Position numbers and translations under genes: made by a program
In this document: positions 1-5,665 of the stretch, in pieces
Layout of the letters: each line of letters starts with the position of its first letter
Numbering within the stretch: the first letter of the stretch is position 1
Source of the DNA: Acidobacteriota bacterium
Lineage (GTDB): Bacteria > Acidobacteriota > UBA6911
Assembly: GCA_031254095.1 (NCBI GenBank)
Contig: JAIRVC010000320.1
Span: 1-5,665 of the forward strand
Direction of reading: 5' to 3'
DNA: 5,665 nt
The notes under the pieces: generated by a model
Database searches by the model: none
Seen by the model: the letters and a program-made list of their open reading frames with translations, nothing else
What the model was told of the DNA's origin: nothing

Positions 1-657
1 GTAAGTTTTTCCGCGCAACTCGCGGGCAAGCGCCGGATCGGAAAAATCGCGGACGGAAACCGGCGCTTTGTACGCGCCGCCGGCGACACGCTCGTACAGG
101 TGCGCCTCTTTCCGCAGCCTGTCGTAAACCCCGCGAAAATCAACGCCGTCGCCAAGAGGCCAGTTGACCGGGCAGGCCGTGATTCCAAGCACTGTCTCAA
201 CTTCGTCAATCAGCTCCAGCGGCGCCTTCCCCGACCGGTCAAGCTTGTTGATAAAAGCGAAAATGGGAATGCCTCGCTCGCGGCATATTTCAAAAAGCTT
301 GCGCGTCTGGCTTTCTATGCCCTTGGCGGCGTCGATGACCATAACAACGCTGTCCACCGCCATAAGTACGCGATAGGTGTCCTCGGAAAAATCCTTGTGG
401 CCGGGCGTATCGAGCAGATTCATTCGCCGGCCGCGGTAATCGAATTGCAGCAGTGTCGAGCTAACCGATATGCCCCGCTGTTTTTCAAGCTCCATCCAGT
501 CGGAAGCCGTTTCGCGCTGTTTTTTCCGGGCTGTGACCGACCCCGCCAGTTGCAGCGCGCCGCCGTAGAGCAGAAATTTTTCCGTCAGGGTCGTTTTACC
601 GGCGTCGGGATGCGAGATAATCGCAAACGTCCGCCTTTTCCGTATTTCTTCTTTCAT
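1..657 (-). CDS. prfC: Peptide chain release factor 3 (RF3), N-terminal part
   Basis: RF3 is a cytoplasmic translational GTPase that removes RF1/RF2 from the ribosome after peptide release. The frame is open from an ATG at 657-655 to the left edge, giving 219 residues of a family usually about 525-530 long, so the C-terminal part lies outside the window. The G-domain elements are clear: P-loop SHPDAGKT at about residues 15-22, switch-I RGISVSS at 61-67, DTPGHKDF at 83-90 and NKLD at 137-140. The segment after the G domain, with [14 protein letters not shown], matches the RF3-type NWPIG..F.GVY region and separates it from EF-G. The start overlaps the upstream ketopantoate reductase stop in an ATGA junction. 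The nearest purine-rich stretch (GGGGA, 12 nt upstream) is too far away for a good Shine-Dalgarno site, so translation is probably coupled to the upstream gene. The GTPase motifs show no defects. Confidence 0.95.
   Translation of the reverse strand, partial: MKEEIRKRRTFAIISHPDAGKTTLTEKFLLYGGALQLAGSVTARKKQRETASDWMELEKQRGISVSSTLLQFDYRGRRMNLLDTPGHKDFSEDTYRVLMAVDSVVMVIDAAKGIESQTRKLFEICRERGIPIFAFINKLDRSGKAPLELIDEVETVLGITACPVNWPLGDGVDFRGVYDRLRKEAHLYERVAGGAYKAPVSVRDFSDPALARELRGKTY
654..657 (-). promoter_or_regulatory. ATGA stop/start overlap coupling panE to prfC
   Basis: Read on the minus strand, these four bases are ATGA. The TGA (656-654) ends the ketopantoate reductase and the ATG (657-655) starts RF3. 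Such overlaps usually mean the downstream gene is translated by ribosomes that terminate on the upstream gene. The lack of a well-spaced Shine-Dalgarno site before the RF3 start fits this. Coupling itself is inferred. Confidence 0.75.
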
Positions 658-1571
658 TGCCGCGCTTCATCCCCGATAAACCGCAGCTGGTTTTCAAGCA
701 TCGCGACTTTCGGCATACAAAACCCCGCGCGCGCGGCGGTTTCGACCGGCCTTGAGTAGATGTATTTAATTTCCATAGGGCGGCGGTTGTCGTAATCCAG
801 TTTCATGCTCGGCGCGTAAGGAATCATTTCAAGCGTCATGTCCATCATTTTTTGCGCCAGCGATTCTTTGAGGCCGGCGCCGCACCGGTTTGCGCCGAGA
901 ATAACTTCCAGCATGATTTCACGCGTAAGGCGGCGCGTGGAATCATGCGCTATCAGCCGGTCGGTCGTCGTATTCATAACGACCGTCAGCCCGTTGAACG
1001 GAATATTCCAGACCAGCTTGCGCCAGCGCGCGAATTGCAGATCTTCGGACAACTCCGCCGGAACTTCCGCCGCGCGAAAATCATCAATTATTTTATTTAA
1101 AACAACGGTGTTTTTTACATTGTATGAAGCTATATCAAGCTTTCCGTAATCGAGATGCCGGATATGGCCGGGGCCCGCTTTCTGCGAACAGATAAAAGCA
1201 AGGCCGCCGGCTATCTCCGCTTCGGGAAGGCGGGTGGCAAGATCCTCTTCAACGCCAAGCCCGTTCTGCAACAGCAAGACCACGGAACCGGGACGCAGAA
1301 GCGGCCGCAGCAAATCAGGCAGGCCGCCGTTTTCCGTGGTCTTTACGCAGACCAGAACAACATCGCACAAAGGCATGTCGTCCACGGCGGAGTAAGCGTT
1401 GACCGCGGGCAGCCGGAAATCTCCATTGACGGAATCAACCCGCAGTCCGTTTTCACGCACGTATTCATAGTCGCCGCGCAACAGAAAATGCACATCCCTG
1501 CCCGCCCTGGCCAACATGCCGCCGTAATAACCGCCCAGGGCGCCTGTTCCAACTACTCCATATTCCGGCAC
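654..1571 (-). CDS. panE: 2-dehydropantoate 2-reductase (ketopantoate reductase, ApbA/PanE family)
   Basis: The predicted enzyme reduces 2-dehydropantoate to pantoate with NADPH, a step in pantothenate and CoA synthesis in the cytoplasm. The 305-residue length is normal for the family. The N-terminal Rossmann domain opens with GTGALGG (GxGxxG at residues 8-13), followed by CVKTTE (Lys77) and LQNGLG (Asn103). The C-terminal helical domain has [15 protein letters not shown], with Lys185 in the position of the family's catalytic lysine and Asn189 and Asn193 after it. [18 protein letters not shown] supplies Ser255 and Glu267 in the substrate-binding positions. The start is a GTG at 1571-1569; the next in-frame ATG lies inside the Rossmann motif, so GTG is required. 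The Shine-Dalgarno match is poor. It sits 18 nt after the eno stop and overlaps prfC by 4 nt. The family also contains reductases of unproven substrate, so the exact substrate is inferred. Confidence 0.9.
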   Translation of the reverse strand: MPEYGVVGTGALGGYYGGMLARAGRDVHFLLRGDYEYVRENGLRVDSVNGDFRLPAVNAYSAVDDMPLCDVVLVCVKTTENGGLPDLLRPLLRPGSVVLLLQNGLGVEEDLATRLPEAEIAGGLAFICSQKAGPGHIRHLDYGKLDIASYNVKNTVVLNKIIDDFRAAEVPAELSEDLQFARWRKLVWNIPFNGLTVVMNTTTDRLIAHDSTRRLTREIMLEVILGANRCGAGLKESLAQKMMDMTLEMIPYAPSMKLDYDNRRPMEIKYIYSRPVETAARAGFCMPKVAMLENQLRFIGDEARQ

Positions 1572-1589
1572 TTCCAGATACTTACTTTC

Positions 1590-2878
<1,289 letters not shown>

Positions 2879-2922
2879 AGATGGTAAATGGACGCCTTGT
2901 GAGCGTAAGCGAAACACGCTTT

Positions 2923-2951
2923 TTTATAACACAGCCGTTTCGAGCGGACAA
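2923..2951 (-). promoter_or_regulatory. Sigma-70-like promoter of the eno-panE-prfC operon
   Basis: On the minus strand, TTGTCC (2951-2946; 4 of 6 to TTGACA) and TATAAA (2928-2923; 5 of 6 to TATAAT) are separated by exactly 17 nt. Transcription would begin near 2916 and give a leader of about 50 nt. The leader can form a short hairpin, AGCGT pairing with ACGCT across 9 nt (2902-2920). The -35 box lies inside an inverted repeat (2943-2957). Confidence 0.65.
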
Positions 2952-2957
2952 GCCGCT
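2943..2957. repeat. Inverted repeat over the eno -35 box
   Basis: AGCGG, five spacer bases, then CCGCT form a perfect 5-bp inverted repeat. It covers the proposed -35 hexamer of the leftward promoter (2946-2951). A regulator bound here would be placed to block that promoter. No known regulator motif is recognised, and a repeat of this size can arise by chance. Confidence 0.35.
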
Positions 2958-2958
2958 A

Positions 2959-2970
2959 TTCAGCGCTGAA
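2959..2970. repeat. 12-bp perfect palindrome TTCAGCGCTGAA
   Basis: TTCAGCGCTGAA equals its own reverse complement with no mismatches. It lies 7 bases to the right of the eno -35 box, that is, just upstream of that promoter. A dimeric regulator binding site is plausible; I do not recognise the motif. Confidence 0.4.
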
Positions 2971-2999
2971 ACAATTGAACGCAAACAACCGGAAGCGCA

Positions 3000-3023
3000 T
3001 CCATTAAATTTTTTGGTAATGGA
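3000..3023. repeat. 7-bp inverted repeat TCCATTA/TAATGGA
   Basis: TCCATTA (3000-3006) and TAATGGA (3017-3023) are perfect inverted copies around a 10-base AT-rich spacer. The site ends 9 bases before the -35 box (3033) of the rightward gene, where an activator or repressor of that promoter could bind. The spacing between half-site centres, about 17 bp, is somewhat wider than one and a half helical turns. Confidence 0.4.
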
Positions 3024-3032
3024 ACACGCGAA

Positions 3033-3062
3033 TTGACAGTTTTTACCCTACTGTGTTAGCTT
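3033..3062 (+). promoter_or_regulatory. Promoter-like site for the STAS gene
   Basis: A perfect TTGACA at 3033-3038 is followed after 18 nt by TAGCTT (3057-3062), a weak -10 that keeps T1, A2 and T6. TGT at 3054-3056 just before it would act as an extended -10. Transcription would start near 3069 and leave a leader of about 20 nt before the ATG at 3090. The -35 is convincing and the -10 is not. Confidence 0.5.
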
Positions 3063-3077
3063 TGATTGTCTAATTAT

Positions 3078-3083
3078 GGAGGT
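3078..3083 (+). promoter_or_regulatory. Ribosome binding site that sets the STAS gene start
   Basis: GGAGGT lies 6 nt before the ATG at 3090. The open frame extends back to a TTG at 3066, but then this strong Shine-Dalgarno sequence would be inside the coding region and encode Gly-Gly. The ATG at 3090 is therefore chosen. Confidence 0.85.
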
Positions 3084-3089
3084 TCCGAC

Positions 3090-3431
3090 ATGAAGTTCTC
3101 AACCAGGAAAGTTGACGATATTGTAATCATTGATGTGGATGGAAAAATTCTCCTGGGAGACGGGGATGTAGAGATCAAGGAAGCAGTGGACGGCCTGCTG
3201 GAACAGGGGCAAAAAAAAATACTGCTTAACCTTGGAAAAGTTCCATATATGGACAGCGCGGGGCTCGGCGAATTAATCCGCTGTTTTACCGCGTTGCGCA
3301 AGAGCGGCGGTCATTTCAAGCTGCTGTCTCCGAATCCGCGAATTAAAGATCTGCTGAATATAACCAAATTGCTGAATGTTTTTGACTCTTACGACAGCGA
3401 ACAGGCCGCTATCGCCAGTTTTCCGAAGTAA
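3090..3431 (+). CDS. STAS-domain anti-anti-sigma factor-like protein
   Basis: The product is a soluble 113-residue single-domain STAS protein of the SpoIIAA/RsbV type. Such proteins bind an anti-sigma factor or switch kinase when unphosphorylated and release it when phosphorylated on a conserved serine. The domain begins MKFSTRKVDDIVIIDVDGKI, then LGDGDVEIKEAV, the strand KKILLNLGKV, and the phosphorylation motif YMDSAGLGEL with Ser56 as the likely phosphoacceptor. It ends with FKLLSPNPRIKDLL and the helix LLNVFDSYDSEQAA. The length is typical. No RsbW-type kinase, PP2C phosphatase or sigma factor is in the window, so its partners must be encoded elsewhere. It could instead act in signalling not tied to a sigma factor. 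The next gene starts 46 nt downstream on the same strand and may be co-transcribed. Confidence 0.9.
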   Translation: MKFSTRKVDDIVIIDVDGKILLGDGDVEIKEAVDGLLEQGQKKILLNLGKVPYMDSAGLGELIRCFTALRKSGGHFKLLSPNPRIKDLLNITKLLNVFDSYDSEQAAIASFPK

Positions 3432-3477
3432 CCCGCGGCCTTTAAAAATTGCCGGTAAATTGACAGATAAAAAAATT

Positions 3478-4584
3478 ATGGCACGGTTCCCGCATGTTTG
3501 CGTCGTTCTTATAATCCTTGGCGCTTTCTTCCATGGCGCGGCTTTTGCGCAACAGACGCGAACCATGTCGTCAAAGCATGTCGTTTTGCAATTTCCCGCG
3601 GAAAGGGAAATTCTTGGCCGTGAGTTGTCCCCCGAAGCTGAACGTTGTTATGATTACGTAAACAGAGCCACAAACGGTGGCCTCCCGCGCAATATAACGG
3701 TCGCGCTGGATTGGAACGCTTCGGAAAGCTCCTGGAATTTCAGGACCGGGCGCGTTGCTATCGGCATGAACCAGCCGGAAGCGATTGCGGACACCCGTAA
3801 ATTTCTGCGCCATAACCTCATCTATGGAATCGCGCGGCTCGGATTAATCAACCTTTCAAAAGGCGCGCAGCGTGAAGATACGGAATTCCTCTTTGAAGGA
3901 ATGGCTGAAATTCTGACACACGAATACACTCACAGCACGCGCAGTCTGGATGCCGCCTGGGCGACGGCTAAACTGCTGGATGAAACAGGCCGGCTTGGGT
4001 TTTCAAATCAGCGCGTCTGGTCGGAATTTTCCGTAGGGAAAAAAAATCACCGCAACGCCGCGCCGGGCATCACATTTCTTTTGACCCAGCGCGAAATAGA
4101 CCGCGGCCGCCTGATGAAATTTTTTGAAGCGCTTCAGAAAAACAGCCTGTTAAAAGCCCTGAATCTTGCGTTCAGGGCGCCCGTCGCGGAAATTGAAGCC
4201 GTCTGGCTGAAAAAAGTCCGTTCTTACGAAATTCCCGAAGAAATCACAATACAGAACACCGACGCGCCGATTCTTTTAAAAGTCGCGCAGGAGGCGGCGG
4301 GCGGACGGGCGGTACGTTTGAACTTATTTATAAAAGACCGGGACGGGGATATTTATCCGGAAAACATTTTTGTCCGTGATTCACGCTCCGGAAAAACATT
4401 TCAGGCGCAGGATGCCGCTCCGGAAAAAGACAATGAGGAAAACGAAGAGTCGTTGTTTTCCGTTATTATACCGGTGGATGATGATTGTCCCGCGGGAAAT
4501 TATACCTTTCAGGTGATAATGATCGACGATATCGGGAATCTGCGTCAGAGTAACGGAACCTATTCAGTTGTCAGTGGGCAGTGA
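3478..4584 (+). CDS. Exported peptidase-MA-like protein with altered zinc site and beta-sandwich tail
   Basis: No named gene is recognised. The 368-residue protein starts with a Sec-type signal peptide: Arg3, a hydrophobic core VCVVLIILGAFF and a likely cut after AAFA at residue 24. Residues about 35-250 follow the layout of peptidase-MA-like (gluzincin fold) proteins: a strand ITVALDW, a strand RVAIGM, a helix at RKFLRHNLIYGIA, then FLFEGMAEI, and a C-terminal helical part ending EIEAVWLKKV. The expected HExxH is HNLIY (112-116), lacking the catalytic Glu and second His, while the third-ligand Glu140 of EGMAE remains. A literal HEYTH occurs at 148-152. Residues about 255-365 look like an Ig-like beta-sandwich with an acidic loop near 316-324. 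The ATG at 3478 is chosen because it places the signal peptide at the N-terminus; its Shine-Dalgarno site is weak. Probably a catalytically dead or modified member. Confidence 0.6.
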   Translation: MARFPHVCVVLIILGAFFHGAAFAQQTRTMSSKHVVLQFPAEREILGRELSPEAERCYDYVNRATNGGLPRNITVALDWNASESSWNFRTGRVAIGMNQPEAIADTRKFLRHNLIYGIARLGLINLSKGAQREDTEFLFEGMAEILTHEYTHSTRSLDAAWATAKLLDETGRLGFSNQRVWSEFSVGKKNHRNAAPGITFLLTQREIDRGRLMKFFEALQKNSLLKALNLAFRAPVAEIEAVWLKKVRSYEIPEEITIQNTDAPILLKVAQEAAGGRAVRLNLFIKDRDGDIYPENIFVRDSRSGKTFQAQDAAPEKDNEENEESLFSVIIPVDDDCPAGNYTFQVIMIDDIGNLRQSNGTYSVVSGQ

Positions 4585-4592
4585 TCAGTTTC
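4565..4592 (+). repeat. Four tandem heptamers across a stop codon
   Basis: Four consecutive 7-base units share the core CAGT: CAGTTGT, CAGTGGG, CAGTGAT and CAGTTTC. The first two and part of the third encode the last residues (SVVSGQ) of the exported protein, and its TGA (4582-4584) lies in the third unit. Because 7 is not a multiple of 3, each unit is read in a different frame, so protein selection alone does not explain the pattern. Confidence 0.6.
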
Positions 4593-4604
4593 CGGCTTCG
4601 CCGG
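4592..4604. other. Small hairpin CCGGC-TTC-GCCGG
   Basis: A perfect 5-bp GC stem with a 3-base loop begins 7 bases after the stop codon of the exported protein. No T-run follows on either strand, so it is not a classical intrinsic terminator. It could protect the 3' end of the transcript or belong to a small dispersed repeat. Confidence 0.45.
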
Positions 4605-4618
4605 TCAACGGATATTCA

Positions 4619-4649
4619 GCCCGCAAATATCAGGTAATAAAAAGCGGGC
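4619..4649. repeat. Inverted repeat GCCCGC/GCGGGC
   Basis: GCCCGC (4619-4624) and GCGGGC (4644-4649) are perfect 6-bp inverted copies around a 19-base AT-rich loop. It may form a hairpin in transcripts from either converging gene, but no T-run follows the stem. The role is unknown. Confidence 0.35.
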
Positions 4650-4686
4650 GTCTCGTTTGCACTTCCAAATCCAGGTTGACCACTGT

Positions 4687-4709
4687 CCGCCGTGAAGCGG
4701 CTATTTTTT
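4687..4709 (+). terminator. Weak intrinsic terminator-like hairpin at the convergent junction
   Basis: CCGC (4687-4690), a six-base loop and GCGG (4697-4700) are followed by CTA and six T residues (4704-4709). This resembles a rho-independent terminator for the rightward STAS/exported-protein genes, though a 4-bp stem is short. An alternative fold pairs GCCG (4689-4692) with CGGC (4698-4701). The T-run reaches into the last codons of the opposing TPR gene. Confidence 0.4.
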
Positions 4710-5665
4710 ATTTCCAATATTTCCGCTGACGCGGTCTATCGTCTCTTTTAATTCCGGGGATGGATTTAATTCGTAGGCTCTTCTATACGATTTTAATGCC
4801 TGTTCGTGTTTATTCTGCCTTTCATATACAAGCCCGAGCCGCGTAAATACTCCGGCGTTGTCCGGCAACGTGGCGCCTGCCGCCGTTAACTCTTTCTCCG
4901 CTTCGGCATAGCGTTTTTCAAACAGGTACGCTTCGGCGAGATTGTAATTGACGTAACCGTTTTTGGAATCATATGTCTTTGCCTTTTGCAAATTTTGTAC
5001 GGCATCCTGATACCGTTTTTCAGAGAGCGACTGGACCCCTTTCCTTAAATAAGCTTTTCCGAGAATGTCGCCGACCGACGCTTCGCCCGGTTTCAGCGCA
5101 ACGGCTTTTTCAAGGGTCTGTATAGCTTCATCCGTGCGGTTCAGATTAAAATATGAAGCGCCCAGCATAAAAAACAGCGTCCAGTCCGACGAATTAACGC
5201 GAATCGCTTCCCTTAGGTCATTGACGGCTTCGGAAAAATTATTGTTTCTGTAATACGCGGTTCCGCGGAAAATATTGACGTTCGCTTTTTCAGTTTCCGG
5301 ATTTTTTTCTTTTGCGGCCAGAGGTTCAGCCCTGTTGAACGCTGAAACCGCTTCGTTATAACGCTTCATGTTAAAGTACGCCTGACCAAGTCCGAAGTAG
5401 GTGGCGAAAGCTGTTGACTTTAATTCCGCGGCGCGCGACAGCGCCTGTACGGCAAGCGCGTTGTTGTTGATATTCAGATAGCAGAGTCCAAGCAGGCGAT
5501 GCCCGAATTCCCAATCCGGCGACTTGTCAATGTCTGGCTTGAGTTCCTGAATCGCGCGGTTGTAATCTCCCTGGGAGTAGTACGCAACCGCCTGTTTATA
5601 ATCGGCCAGCGCCGGGCGAACCGCAACCTGCGCGAATAAAAGCAGGAAAAACGGGCAGATAAAAA
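4701..5665 (-). CDS. Exported TPR-repeat protein, start just beyond the right edge
   Basis: The frame is open from the right edge to a TAG at 4703-4701, giving 320 visible residues. An internal ATG at 5369 is not the start, because the TPR pattern continues upstream of it. The first 20 visible residues form a hydrophobic stretch (CPFFLLLFAQV) ending PALA before DYKQAV. This is the end of a Sec signal peptide, so only a few residues should be missing. About eight tetratricopeptide units follow, starting near residues 21, 55, 89, 129, 163, 197, 238 and 272. Typical signatures are LGLCYLN, LGQAYFNMKRYNEAV, LGASYFNLNRTDEAI and LAEAYLFEKRYAEAE. The sixth unit is about 41 residues long, seven more than the usual 34. 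TPR arrays are protein-interaction scaffolds; in the periplasm or on a membrane they often serve cell-envelope assembly. The partner is unknown. Convergent with the exported peptidase-like gene, 116 nt away. Confidence 0.85.
   Translation of the reverse strand, partial: FICPFFLLLFAQVAVRPALADYKQAVAYYSQGDYNRAIQELKPDIDKSPDWEFGHRLLGLCYLNINNNALAVQALSRAAELKSTAFATYFGLGQAYFNMKRYNEAVSAFNRAEPLAAKEKNPETEKANVNIFRGTAYYRNNNFSEAVNDLREAIRVNSSDWTLFFMLGASYFNLNRTDEAIQTLEKAVALKPGEASVGDILGKAYLRKGVQSLSEKRYQDAVQNLQKAKTYDSKNGYVNYNLAEAYLFEKRYAEAEKELTAAGATLPDNAGVFTRLGLVYERQNKHEQALKSYRRAYELNPSPELKETIDRVSGNIGNKK

Noticed and set aside
100..759. Long plus-strand open frame opposite prfC
   Set aside because: It is antisense to the well-supported RF3 and ketopantoate reductase genes, has no recognisable domain and no ribosome binding site, and reflects codon bias of the real genes.
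3066..3089. TTG start adding eight residues to the STAS protein
   Set aside because: The extension would translate the strong GGAGGT Shine-Dalgarno element placed 6 nt before the ATG at 3090, and STAS domains align from that ATG.
3460..3465. TTGACA before the exported protein gene as a promoter -35
   Set aside because: No acceptable -10 sequence lies 16-18 nt downstream, and that position is already inside the coding region.
3376..3477. Upstream ATG at 3376 for the exported protein
   Set aside because: It lies inside the STAS gene in another frame, would put about 34 residues before the signal peptide, and has no ribosome binding site.
3273..3566. Minus-strand open frame across the STAS end and the next gene start
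   Set aside because: No family resemblance and no start signal; it overlaps two supported plus-strand genes.
5367..5369. Internal ATG at 5369 as the start of the TPR protein
   Set aside because: The same frame stays open to the right edge and encodes three more TPR units or parts of units and a signal peptide end.

Overview
The window looks like a piece of a bacterial chromosome from a Gram-negative-type (diderm) organism. Two of the encoded proteins carry export signals, and release factor RF3 is present. Codon use is even across the genes, with many GCG, CGC, GGC and GAA codons, and nothing suggests recent transfer of coding DNA. I cannot name the phylum from this sequence.

Region 1 (1-2951, minus strand) is a tight housekeeping operon read right to left. 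A sigma-70-like promoter (-35 at 2946-2951, -10 at 2923-2928) precedes eno (enolase, 2867-1590). An 18-nt gap leads to a GTG-started ketopantoate reductase gene (panE/apbA type, 1571-654). Its stop codon overlaps the start of prfC (release factor 3, 657 to beyond the left edge) in an ATGA junction. The operon joins glycolysis, pantothenate/CoA synthesis and translation termination, probably by co-transcription and not through one shared pathway.

Region 2 (about 2868-3089) is a divergent intergenic region with the eno promoter, a promoter-like site for the rightward gene and three inverted repeats (2943-2957, 2959-2970, 3000-3023) that could be operators.

Region 3 (3090-4584, plus strand) holds two genes. 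The first is a short STAS-domain anti-anti-sigma-factor-like protein with the phosphorylatable DSAGLG motif. Forty-six bases later comes an exported protein of 368 residues. It resembles peptidase-MA-like (gluzincin fold) proteins followed by a beta-sandwich tail. The expected HExxH site reads HNLIY, and a separate HEYTH sequence lies 36 residues further on.

Region 4 (4565-4709) is the convergent junction. It carries a four-unit heptamer repeat that runs through the stop codon of the exported protein, several small hairpins, and a weak terminator-like hairpin plus T-run that overlaps the stop codon of the opposing gene.

Region 5 (4701-5665, minus strand) is an exported tetratricopeptide-repeat protein. 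It is open through the right edge, with a signal peptide visible at the edge and about eight TPR units.

No mobile element, CRISPR array, tRNA or rRNA was seen. The most unusual items are the apparently rewired metalloprotease-like active site and the repeat-rich convergent junction. I did not see a clear new multi-gene system.
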